IMG/VR virus record: IMGVR_UViG_3300032083_001576
Location: 1 to 64,000 of that record
Length of the DNA: 64,000 nucleotides
Reading direction: 5' to 3' (one strand)
Origin: a virus
In this document: in pieces, positions 57,792 to 64,000 of the stretch
Layout of the letters: every line of letters starts with the position of its first letter
How positions within the stretch are numbered: the first letter of the stretch is position 1
Position numbers and translations under genes: made by a program
The notes under the pieces: generated by a model
Told to the model about the DNA's origin: nothing
Seen by the model: only the letters and a program-made list of their open reading frames with translations
The model's database searches: none

Positions 57792-58655
57792 TTATTTTCC
57801 CACTTGTTTATCTGTAGCGTCACCCTCTTGTGTAAAGGTAACTCGTGATGGTGTTGTGAATTTTTTCATATTTGATATTTTGTTTGTAATTACTGAATTT
57901 AAATATTCTGGTAATAAATAAGCTTTTGAGGTAACACTAAATGTTGATTTGATAAATCTTTCACCATCTTGATTCATTTCTGATGCGTCTGATACACTAT
58001 CAATTGTACATAAGAATTTGTTATTCGTTCCATCACCCCAATATGTATGTGATTGGTCTACGAAAGATTCTACTAATGGATTCATTTGTTCAATGAAATT
58101 TGTCCATAGAACAAATTCATAAGTTATGTCTGCGTAGTTTGGCATTCCAGTAGTGATTACATCATAAACTGGTTGAACTCCTTCTTGAACTGAAAATCTA
58201 TCATATTGATTGTCTTTACTCCATTTATTTGTTCTAACCACATCAATATAATTTCTTCCAACATCATGTGGAAAAGATTGGCCTGATAAATCATTTCTTG
58301 AAACCTCTGTTCTTCTTAACATAATTAATGGTAAGATTAATGAATTATTTTTGTCTCTTAATACTCCTCTTTTTCTAACCGCTTTCCATCTTTCTTCGTT
58401 TCCATAATAAACAGGTATTTTTAAAGTTTCATTAGCTTCTCTAACTCTTGGTTTCATCACATTCTTAACGTGATTCAAAACTGCAGTATCAACATCTTTT
58501 AAAGTAATGGAATAATTATCAGCAAAGTTATTACCTGGTATGATGGTTGTTTCCCTATTACCACGAATTGTAGTTCCTTTGGTAGATACCTCATTAGCTC
58601 TATTGACTAATTCTCTATTCACCACACCTTTGTTTGTAATTTTATTTACTGCCAT
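57792..58655 (-). CDS. 15: Tail terminator/sheath-stabilising protein (gp15-like)
   Basis: 287 aa (T4 gp15 272). LKIPVYYGNEERWKAVRKRG, LILPLIMLRRTEVSRN, ADITYEFVLWTNFIEQMNPLV and FIKSTFSVTSKAYLLPEYLN follow in the same order as the T4 gp15 pattern (VPITYASKEH, LPRINLHL, MIYELSIFTR, ...MYPP). gp15 caps tube and sheath and joins the tail to the neck. It lies between the neck genes and the sheath, as expected. It overlaps the 128-aa gene by 14 bases. Confidence 0.72.
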   Translation of the reverse strand: MAVNKITNKGVVNRELVNRANEVSTKGTTIRGNRETTIIPGNNFADNYSITLKDVDTAVLNHVKNVMKPRVREANETLKIPVYYGNEERWKAVRKRGVLRDKNNSLILPLIMLRRTEVSRNDLSGQSFPHDVGRNYIDVVRTNKWSKDNQYDRFSVQEGVQPVYDVITTGMPNYADITYEFVLWTNFIEQMNPLVESFVDQSHTYWGDGTNNKFLCTIDSVSDASEMNQDGERFIKSTFSVTSKAYLLPEYLNSVITNKISNMKKFTTPSRVTFTQEGDATDKQVGK

Positions 58656-59028
58656 TTCGTCTTCTCAGTTTTTTTAATTTATCCAATTTATTATTCACTT
58701 TACCTTTTACCTCTTCTGATTTAATACTACTCATATCAGCTTTACCAATTGCAATTTCTTTCTTAATATCTACCTCAATGGCTTTCACACCTGTTTGACT
58801 ATTGGAATCAAAGTTATCCAACTTATTCATCAACTTACCCATCATCTGTTCCATTTGTAAATTACCATTTGGTTCAGGTATATAGGTATGTTTTCTTTCA
58901 CCATAGACATCTTCATCATCTTGAACATTACCACTCACTTCAATCTTTGGTTTAGGTGTTTCTTTGTAGTTTGGATTTGAAGTATCAAACTTTGTAATTT
59001 TCTTATGTGTGATTTGTTGAACAGCCAT
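58642..59028 (-). CDS. Hypothetical protein with charged helical tail (128 aa)
   Basis: QQITHKKITKFDTSNPNYKETPKPK opens with an extended region, then EVSGNVQDDEDVYGERKHTYI and a charged helix ending KLDKLKKLRRRNGSK. It overlaps gp15 by 14 bases and is followed upstream by the LamG protein. Function unknown; perhaps a neck/tail accessory protein. Confidence 0.6.
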   Translation of the reverse strand: MAVQQITHKKITKFDTSNPNYKETPKPKIEVSGNVQDDEDVYGERKHTYIPEPNGNLQMEQMMGKLMNKLDNFDSNSQTGVKAIEVDIKKEIAIGKADMSSIKSEEVKGKVNNKLDKLKKLRRRNGSK

Positions 59029-59037
59029 TGGTTATCC

Positions 59038-60918
59038 TTAAACACTTATATCTGTTGTATCAATAAAGTAATTTTGTAATTTTAAAACTTCACCATTAGT
59101 TAAAGCTCTATCATAAATAGCTAATTCATACATATGTCCTTTAAATCCTGTAAATGTGTTGTCATCACCTAATCTTTGGATTTTATGAACTATGTTTTCA
59201 TCATAATTATTATTTGTTCCCATTGATGTTGTGTTTAAATACCATTCAACTTGTCCATACCCATCATCACTATTGAATGGTTTTTTTCTACAAGTTAATA
59301 AAAGTTTAGCACCTTCATTAATAACACCAGCGTCTTTAGTGATTTGAGAAGTTACATTATTCGTTCCATCATTAGCCACTACTTTTAAAATGGCTCTATT
59401 GTCAGCTGCAAATTGAACTGTGATTTGGTCGTTATCTTCTGAATCTATTAAAAGATGATGAAAATGAACACCGTTATCAGCTGTCATATTCACCACAAAG
59501 AAAGTTGTAAATTCACTAGCGTTAATATCATTAGTGAATATATAATTGTCATTCGTAGCTGCCTCATCTCTTCTTTTAAATAAAAGACTATTTTCTGAAG
59601 AATTGTATTCAGGTAGATTTGTACTAGCGGATTGTATTAAATTATTTTTATTTCCACTTAAATCATTCCAAGTTGCAACTTCATCACCATCAGAATGAGT
59701 AGAGGAAAATCCAGCGTTAAGTGTTGAATAATAACCTTGTAAATTTTCAATTTTTAATGGTTCTAATCTTAAATCAGGTGCATCTCCTCTACCAGTACTA
59801 AAATGTCTATATTCATTTAAATTAGCTTTATTAGAAATTCTTGACTCATCAGCTATTTCTTGACTTTCATTGAAAATCGCTAACTTATTATTGTTTATAT
59901 CTAGTAATTTTAATTTTCTGTTTTCATTAAATATTTGTTTAGCCATTGTTTCATCTAATTGAAACAAGTAATTACTCTCTGGTATTTCTAACCATTGATT
60001 CCAAGTTAGTTTTTTATCACCTTGTTTTTCTCTAGCTATCTCTGTTAATGTTCCAACTAATTTAAAGGTGCTTAAAGTATTTACATCTTTCATATATTTT
60101 TCAAATTCACCCTTATTATCAACAACTATGTTTTGAAAACTTTCTGCATTTTGTAACTTTCTTTCTAATATAGAATTTTCGTATGAAAGACTTGAAAGAT
60201 GTTTAACCTCACTTGAAAGTGAACGAACTTGATGATTTAAATTTTTTATTTCATCTTTTTTATTTCTTAACTCTTCTCTTACATTTTCATTAACTTTAAC
60301 ATCTTTTCTTAAAACACCAATTAAATCTTTAGCCTCTTTTAATTTATTTAAAGACTCTTTCAATTTAGTTTTATAATTGTCAATCTTGTCATTTTTAGAT
60401 ACCAACGCTTTTTCATATGTATCTAAATTATTCACATACTCTTGATATACTCTTTTTCTTTCTGTCTTAACTTCATTAACAACTTTTTTACTATTTTTAG
60501 TTTCGTGATTTAATTTGTAATTTAACTTATTAAGTTTTTCATTCAATTGTTTATTAAGTTTTTTAGCCTTTTCAATCACTCCATCTTTATAAGAAATTCT
60601 ATCTTGTAATTTATTTATTTTTTCGTGTAATGGATTGAATTGTGAATTGATTTCTTTTATAGTATTTTCTTTTAATTGTAATTCATTAATGTAATCTTTT
60701 TCTTTAATTGAAAAAGCTCCATCTTCAAATTTCTTTGCAGTATTTAATTCTTGAACAAGAAAGTTTTTTTCTTTTTCTAAATTCAAAACCTGATTTGATA
60801 GACTTTGTGCCTCTAATTCTAACTTATCAATAATTTTTTGTTTACTTTCAATCTTGTCTTCGTATTGAGAAGTTATTGGTTTTCCACTAAATCTTTCTTT
60901 TAAAATATCTAAACTCAT
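59038..60918 (-). CDS. Coiled-coil protein with C-terminal LamG-like domain
   Basis: 626 aa. Residues about 20-270 form a long coiled coil (KQKIIDKLELEAQSLSNQVL; NQVLNLEKEKNFLVQELNTA). Residues about 390-620 match a concanavalin/LamG fold: LQGYYSTLNAGFSS, VATWNDLSGNKNNLIQSAS, WYLNTTSMG, GFKGHMYELAIYDRAL. This pairing suits a fibre with a sugar-binding tip. Genes for neck proteins gp13/gp14 lie immediately upstream in transcription order, so a neck-attached fibre like T4 fibritin, or another virion fibre, is inferred. ATG overlaps the small basic gene (TAATG). Confidence 0.75.
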   Translation of the reverse strand: MSLDILKERFSGKPITSQYEDKIESKQKIIDKLELEAQSLSNQVLNLEKEKNFLVQELNTAKKFEDGAFSIKEKDYINELQLKENTIKEINSQFNPLHEKINKLQDRISYKDGVIEKAKKLNKQLNEKLNKLNYKLNHETKNSKKVVNEVKTERKRVYQEYVNNLDTYEKALVSKNDKIDNYKTKLKESLNKLKEAKDLIGVLRKDVKVNENVREELRNKKDEIKNLNHQVRSLSSEVKHLSSLSYENSILERKLQNAESFQNIVVDNKGEFEKYMKDVNTLSTFKLVGTLTEIAREKQGDKKLTWNQWLEIPESNYLFQLDETMAKQIFNENRKLKLLDINNNKLAIFNESQEIADESRISNKANLNEYRHFSTGRGDAPDLRLEPLKIENLQGYYSTLNAGFSSTHSDGDEVATWNDLSGNKNNLIQSASTNLPEYNSSENSLLFKRRDEAATNDNYIFTNDINASEFTTFFVVNMTADNGVHFHHLLIDSEDNDQITVQFAADNRAILKVVANDGTNNVTSQITKDAGVINEGAKLLLTCRKKPFNSDDGYGQVEWYLNTTSMGTNNNYDENIVHKIQRLGDDNTFTGFKGHMYELAIYDRALTNGEVLKLQNYFIDTTDISV

Positions 60919-61037
60919 TAATTATTACCTCTTCTTTTAAATCTTTTAATTTGAGCTGGTGTTCTACCAGTTCTTTCCAATATTTTATTTTTCTTTCTTC
61001 TTTCTTGTTTTCTTAATTTAGCTGCTTTGTTTGGCAT
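60918..61037 (-). CDS. Very basic miniprotein between neck genes (39 aa)
   Basis: MPNKAAKLRKQERRKKNKIL then GRTPAQIKRFKRRGNN. More than a third of residues are Lys or Arg. Both ends overlap neighbours in TAATG junctions. Small basic proteins at this position occur in other T4-like genomes. It may bind DNA in the head or assist neck assembly. Function unknown. Confidence 0.65.
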   Translation of the reverse strand: MPNKAAKLRKQERRKKNKILERTGRTPAQIKRFKRRGNN

Positions 61038-61510
61038 TATCTTGGCCTTTCTTCTATTTGTAATGATGATAACCTTGAACGATGTGCTGTCGCTACAATG
61101 TTGTGTTTAAAGTTTGGATGTCCTCCGAATAATTGTGGTTCTGTTGTTCCATTGATTTCCCAATAATAATCATTCCAATCCACAATGTCACCAATTTCAG
61201 GATAGAAATTCAATGAACCACTTGATAGATTTTCTCTTTGGAAAAACATTTCAATTGAAGAATTTAAATCAGCACCAAACTCATCTTGTATGATTTCTGG
61301 TTCATTGTAATTTATCAAACAATTGACTCTGAATCCAATATCATAATATTTAGCAGTTGATTCACCATACAAATTGTCTTCCGTTCTATCAACATTTACT
61401 TTATAAATATCAACAGATTGTCCGACAATTTCGTCAATCAATTCTTCATTCATTTGATTGATTAAATCAAATTCTTTTTGTGGTATAAAAAATGGTTTTG
61501 TTTGACTCAT
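61037..61510 (-). CDS. 14: Neck protein (gp14-like)
   Basis: 157 aa. VDIYKVNVDRTEDNLYGESTA, IIQDEFGADLNSSIEMFFQRENL and YPEIGDIVDWNDYYWEINGTTE follow the order of T4 gp14 (...YYVPRE...GED..., QDEV..., PKEGDLI...FEINWVE). It is shorter than T4 gp14 (256 aa). gp13 and gp14 close the head portal and attach the tail. Its position beside gp13 supports the call. The last residues SLQIEERPR overlap the next gene. Confidence 0.75.
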   Translation of the reverse strand: MSQTKPFFIPQKEFDLINQMNEELIDEIVGQSVDIYKVNVDRTEDNLYGESTAKYYDIGFRVNCLINYNEPEIIQDEFGADLNSSIEMFFQRENLSSGSLNFYPEIGDIVDWNDYYWEINGTTEPQLFGGHPNFKHNIVATAHRSRLSSLQIEERPR

Positions 61511-61514
61511 TTAA

Positions 61515-62699
61515 TTATCCTATGTATATTTTCAATGGTGCTTTATTCAATACCTCTTGTTGAGCATTTGCTACTTCTTGTTCTGTCAACGCTTGTTCTT
61601 TCTTACTAACATTTTCTAAGAATGTGCTCAATTCCTCTAATAAATTTGCCTTTTCTTCTCTACCCTCTGATTTCAATGCTTCACCATCCATAGATACTTC
61701 ACCATTTGGTAATGGTAATGAAGCGTATTTACTTCTGATAATTCCTAATAATTCTTTTGCTAATGCTAATGTGTATTTACGAATCCAATTTCTACCCATT
61801 GAATTTATTTCCGAATAGGTAATAAATTTATATGGAATGTTTGATGGGTCGGATACTTTAGCTACTGTGTAATCTTGTGTTACATCAATTCTATCATTTC
61901 TTTTGTAATAATGAAAGTATATTTTTTCACCAGCGTCATCTGATTCTGGTCTTGGAAAAATTCTTAATTTATTATTTATTAATTCAAATGAATACGCTGC
62001 TTTTCTAACTAAATCATTTGTTTCAATTGCATTTGCTCTAGCTAAATCATATGATATTGGTCTTAATATATAAGATACTGCTGGTGATACATTACCGAAT
62101 CCAAATGAATCCAATAATTCAATGTTATCATAAGTTCCAGCGAATGGGTCGTAGAATTTAGATATAGCAGCAGGACCTTGATTAAACACTCGTTGTATTT
62201 CTAATCTATTTCCACTTCCAATACTTGATTCTAAACTAGCCTCAGTTGGTAAATCATAAACTTGTTGAGAACCTGTCAATACAATTGAACCTGTAAACAT
62301 AGTAGCATTACCACCAACATTTACAGCTTGTCCGTATTGTTCTGATAAAGTGAATAAAGACATTCCACCATTTGGAGTTTCAGCTTGATGTGAACCCGTT
62401 GAACTAAAATTAGAACCAGTAGTAGTATTTCCATAATGTTCCCACATCCAATTTCTTGTATTATAATGATTAATTTGTTGTGAATATTCCGATACTGCCT
62501 CTTCAAAACAAGCATACATTGAACCACTATTAAATTCCAACTGCATAACTGGATGTCCAAGTTTACTAGCTACATATTTACAAACTGTTAAACTATCGGT
62601 TTGAAATTCTGAATCTGCGTCGTATATTCCGTGTGGTGTTGAACCAGTAACCTCTAAAGCTGATGATGGTTCTACATATAAAAATTCAAATTTTGACAT
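61515..62699 (-). CDS. 13: Neck protein (gp13-like)
   Basis: 394 aa (T4 gp13 309). VCKYVASKLGHPVMQLEFNS followed by YACFEEAVSEYSQQIN is the conserved N-terminal part of gp13-type head-completion proteins; the middle has VSYILRPISYDLARANAIE and the C-terminal part EINSMGRNWIRKYTLALAKELLGIIRSKY is helical. It completes the portal vertex after DNA packaging. The late-type motif is 29 bases upstream. Confidence 0.8.
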   Translation of the reverse strand: MSKFEFLYVEPSSALEVTGSTPHGIYDADSEFQTDSLTVCKYVASKLGHPVMQLEFNSGSMYACFEEAVSEYSQQINHYNTRNWMWEHYGNTTTGSNFSSTGSHQAETPNGGMSLFTLSEQYGQAVNVGGNATMFTGSIVLTGSQQVYDLPTEASLESSIGSGNRLEIQRVFNQGPAAISKFYDPFAGTYDNIELLDSFGFGNVSPAVSYILRPISYDLARANAIETNDLVRKAAYSFELINNKLRIFPRPESDDAGEKIYFHYYKRNDRIDVTQDYTVAKVSDPSNIPYKFITYSEINSMGRNWIRKYTLALAKELLGIIRSKYASLPLPNGEVSMDGEALKSEGREEKANLLEELSTFLENVSKKEQALTEQEVANAQQEVLNKAPLKIYIG

Positions 62700-62727
62700 T
62701 AATATTCTCCAAATGGGTATAATTCTT

Positions 62728-62740
62728 CATATATAAATAT
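62728..62740 (-). promoter_or_regulatory. Late-type promoter motif upstream of gp13
   Basis: GATATTTATATATGAAG on the minus strand, 29 bases before the gp13 start and 13 bases downstream of a terminator. Confidence 0.62.
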
Positions 62741-62752
62741 CAAAGAAAACAA

Positions 62753-62782
62753 AAAAGGGTGAGAAATAAATCCCACCCTTTT
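62753..62782 (-). terminator. Rho-independent terminator after the decoration-like gene
   Basis: AAAAGGGTG (62753-62761) pairs with CACCCTTTT (62774-62782), loop 12 bases, with a T-run on the minus strand. It follows the stop at 62809. Confidence 0.85.
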
Positions 62783-62808
62783 GAGTTATTGTTTTTAAGG
62801 TTTAGTTA

Positions 62809-63396
62809 TTATACAGTTGTTCCATAGAACTCTATTTTAATTACACCCGCTGAATAATCACCATCTGTAGCTGCACCAGCAACTAAATAAAAATATTGAT
62901 TAGCCGATGGGAAACCAGTAATTGCCCAATATTCTTTTTCTGCTGCCAAATCACCATTATTTAATAAAGTACCATTGTTAGTACCAGCTGATAATGCTGA
63001 ATCTTCTGCAAGAGTTGCTTCATCTGCAAATGCTAAATTGATGTCTGGGTCACCACCCGCAGGTGTTTCAATACAAGACATTTCAACTGCAAACAAAGTA
63101 CCCATTACATCTGTTGTATATTGTCCAATGTTAGCACTAGCCGCACCATCGTTACCAATAATATCATCAGCTGCAGTTGAACGAATACCTGTTAAGTCAA
63201 TCAATACAGTAGTTTTAGTTATTCCACCTAAGTCTTGAGCCCAACTTTTAAATAAAGCTGCGTCTGAAAAACCAGAACCGGCTACTAAACCTGTATTTCC
63301 ATTTAACTTTACTTTACCAGTGGCTGCTCCACCATCTACCAAAGATACAGCACTTTCTCTTTTCGTTACTTTATATTTTCCTATTCTGTTTGCCAT
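62809..63396 (-). CDS. Probable capsid decoration or head structural protein (195 aa)
   Basis: Gly/Ala/Thr-rich, beta-sheet-like sequence without Cys clusters: VDGGAATGKVKLNGNTGLVAG, GITKTTVLIDLTGIRST, KEYWAITGFPSANQYFYLVAG. It follows the major capsid gene directly and has its own terminator and late-type promoter, consistent with a highly produced virion protein. I do not recognise a family; decoration protein is inferred from position and composition. Confidence 0.6.
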   Translation of the reverse strand: MANRIGKYKVTKRESAVSLVDGGAATGKVKLNGNTGLVAGSGFSDAALFKSWAQDLGGITKTTVLIDLTGIRSTAADDIIGNDGAASANIGQYTTDVMGTLFAVEMSCIETPAGGDPDINLAFADEATLAEDSALSAGTNNGTLLNNGDLAAEKEYWAITGFPSANQYFYLVAGAATDGDYSAGVIKIEFYGTTV

Positions 63397-63499
63397 TTTT
63401 TATTCTCCTAATGTTGAGTCACTACTCTCAGGATTGTTAATTTTTTTATACTAATGGTGTTTAGTGACTACTTCCACTAGTAAATTATAAAATATAATT

Positions 63500-63512
63500 C
63501 ATATATAAATAT
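63500..63512 (-). promoter_or_regulatory. Late-type promoter motif
   Basis: CAATATTTATATATGAATT on the minus strand, 104 bases before the decoration-like gene, immediately after the capsid terminator. Confidence 0.6.
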
Positions 63513-63523
63513 TGAATAAAAAG

Positions 63524-63551
63524 AAAAACCCCTAAATTAATAGGGGTTTTT
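63524..63551 (-). terminator. Rho-independent terminator after the major capsid gene
   Basis: AAAAACCCCTA (63524-63534) pairs perfectly with TAGGGGTTTTT (63541-63551) around a six-base loop. It lies 28 bases after the capsid stop (63579). Confidence 0.9.
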
Positions 63552-63578
63552 TCTTATCTAAGTTTGTAAAAAATTAAC

Positions 63579-64000
63579 TTACACTAAGTTTAAGTCTTTA
63601 CAAGAGATTGTACCATAAAACTCTGGTCTAATCATTTTCTTAGCATATCGTGTCATTACACCTTTTCTTGGTGTGAAGTCACTTGGGTCGTATACTAATG
63701 GAGTCATGATTAATGGTACATATGGAGAATATACAGCACCAGTTTCTAAGAAATTACTTCCTCTGAAACCAACAAGTATTTTGTTCTCAGTCATGTAAGG
63801 ATTCTTATAAACAGTAAATCTGTTTTGTAATTGTCCTGCAACTTGTATTCCAGCTGCGAACTGAGTTTTATTTCCATCTGTGTTAGTCATGTATCCTGGA
63901 ATTGATTCTAAGATTGTTGCAACAGTCGGAGAAACAACTACGAAGTTAGCACCACCTCTAAGAGTTAATCTTTGGATTTCGTTAGAAACCTTTTGGATTT
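63579..64000 (-). CDS. 23: Major capsid protein (gp23-like), C-terminal part
   Basis: The frame is open to the window edge, so this is only the last 140 or so residues. The Met at 63890 is internal. Residues IQRLTLRGGANFVVVSPTVAT precede it, a typical gp23 segment, and TGAVYSPYVPLIMTPLVYDP and RYAKKMIRPEFYGTISC form the C-terminal part of the T4 capsid family. It builds the hexamers of the head. A strong terminator follows. Confidence 0.92.
   Translation of the reverse strand, partial: IQKVSNEIQRLTLRGGANFVVVSPTVATILESIPGYMTNTDGNKTQFAAGIQVAGQLQNRFTVYKNPYMTENKILVGFRGSNFLETGAVYSPYVPLIMTPLVYDPSDFTPRKGVMTRYAKKMIRPEFYGTISCKDLNLV

Noticed and set aside
63579-63890. Major capsid start at the Met at 63890
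   Set aside because: The frame continues upstream to the window edge with typical capsid residues, so this Met is internal.
1-64000. CRISPR arrays, insertion sequences, integrase or attachment sites
   Set aside because: I looked for regularly spaced repeats, transposase motifs and tyrosine or serine recombinase patterns and found none; TATATA-rich stretches are not spaced repeats.

Overview
This window is a piece of the genome of a strictly lytic-type, T4-like contractile-tailed phage (myovirus). The sequence is strongly A+T-rich, and essentially every credible gene lies on the minus strand. Genes overlap at ATGA or TAATG junctions and carry clear GGAG-type ribosome binding sites. The family assignment rests on the combined presence of T4-like proteins: gp43 polymerase, gp45 clamp, gp44/gp62 clamp loader, gp41-type helicase, a 5' nuclease, a UvsX/RecA recombinase, gp32-type ssDNA-binding protein, gp18 sheath, gp19 tube, gp13/gp14/gp15 neck and tail-terminator proteins, and the C-terminal part of a gp23 capsid protein. 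Base composition, the B12-dependent ribonucleotide reductase and the sugar-gene cluster suggest an aquatic phage of a low-GC bacterium with canonical Shine-Dalgarno and sigma70-like signals. The sequence does not identify the host.

Layout. Positions 1-4 kb hold small accessory genes (zinc-knuckle miniproteins, a metallopeptidase-like protein, a degenerate HNH protein, a lipoprotein) and one tRNA-Ala(UGC). Positions 4.1-25.8 kb form an unusually large carbohydrate cluster of about 20 genes: nucleotide-sugar dehydrogenases, epimerases and dehydratases, an aminotransferase, two deacetylases, a WbqC-type protein, many glycosyltransferases and two methyltransferase domains. It looks like a cassette for making and attaching modified sugars to a surface glycan or to phage components. 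Positions 25.9-29.7 kb hold a ribbon-helix-helix-like protein, a SLOG-fold protein, a PD-(D/E)XK nuclease, a Mom-like protein, a DUF1599-like protein, gp62 and zinc ribbons. Positions 29.7-45.8 kb are the replication and recombination module. Positions 45.8-64 kb are the virion module. In transcription order (right to left) it runs capsid, decoration-like protein, gp13, gp14, a coiled-coil/LamG protein, gp15, sheath, tube, lysozyme, tail chaperones, tape measure, baseplate proteins.

Two sets of regulatory signals stand out. Five sigma70-like promoters share an A-tract followed by AAGCTTGACT and a TATATT -10 box 17-18 bp away. They precede the lipoprotein, clamp, polymerase B, gp32 and a second (family A) polymerase. 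A separate 13-bp motif, ATATTTATATATG on the coding strand, sits just upstream of virion genes, in four cases next to a rho-independent terminator. I read it as the late promoter.

The observations I rate highest are: a probable +1/-2 programmed frameshift at a T7 run that would fuse the two tail-assembly chaperone frames (classic G/GT logic in a T4-like phage); a compact family A polymerase beside the normal family B replicase; a gp32 mRNA leader with a hairpin and direct repeats resembling an autogenous operator; two miniature ORFs in the sugar cluster that look like glycosyltransferases reduced to their two ends; a Mom-like/DUF1599 pair suggesting DNA modification; and several unusual enzyme fusions.
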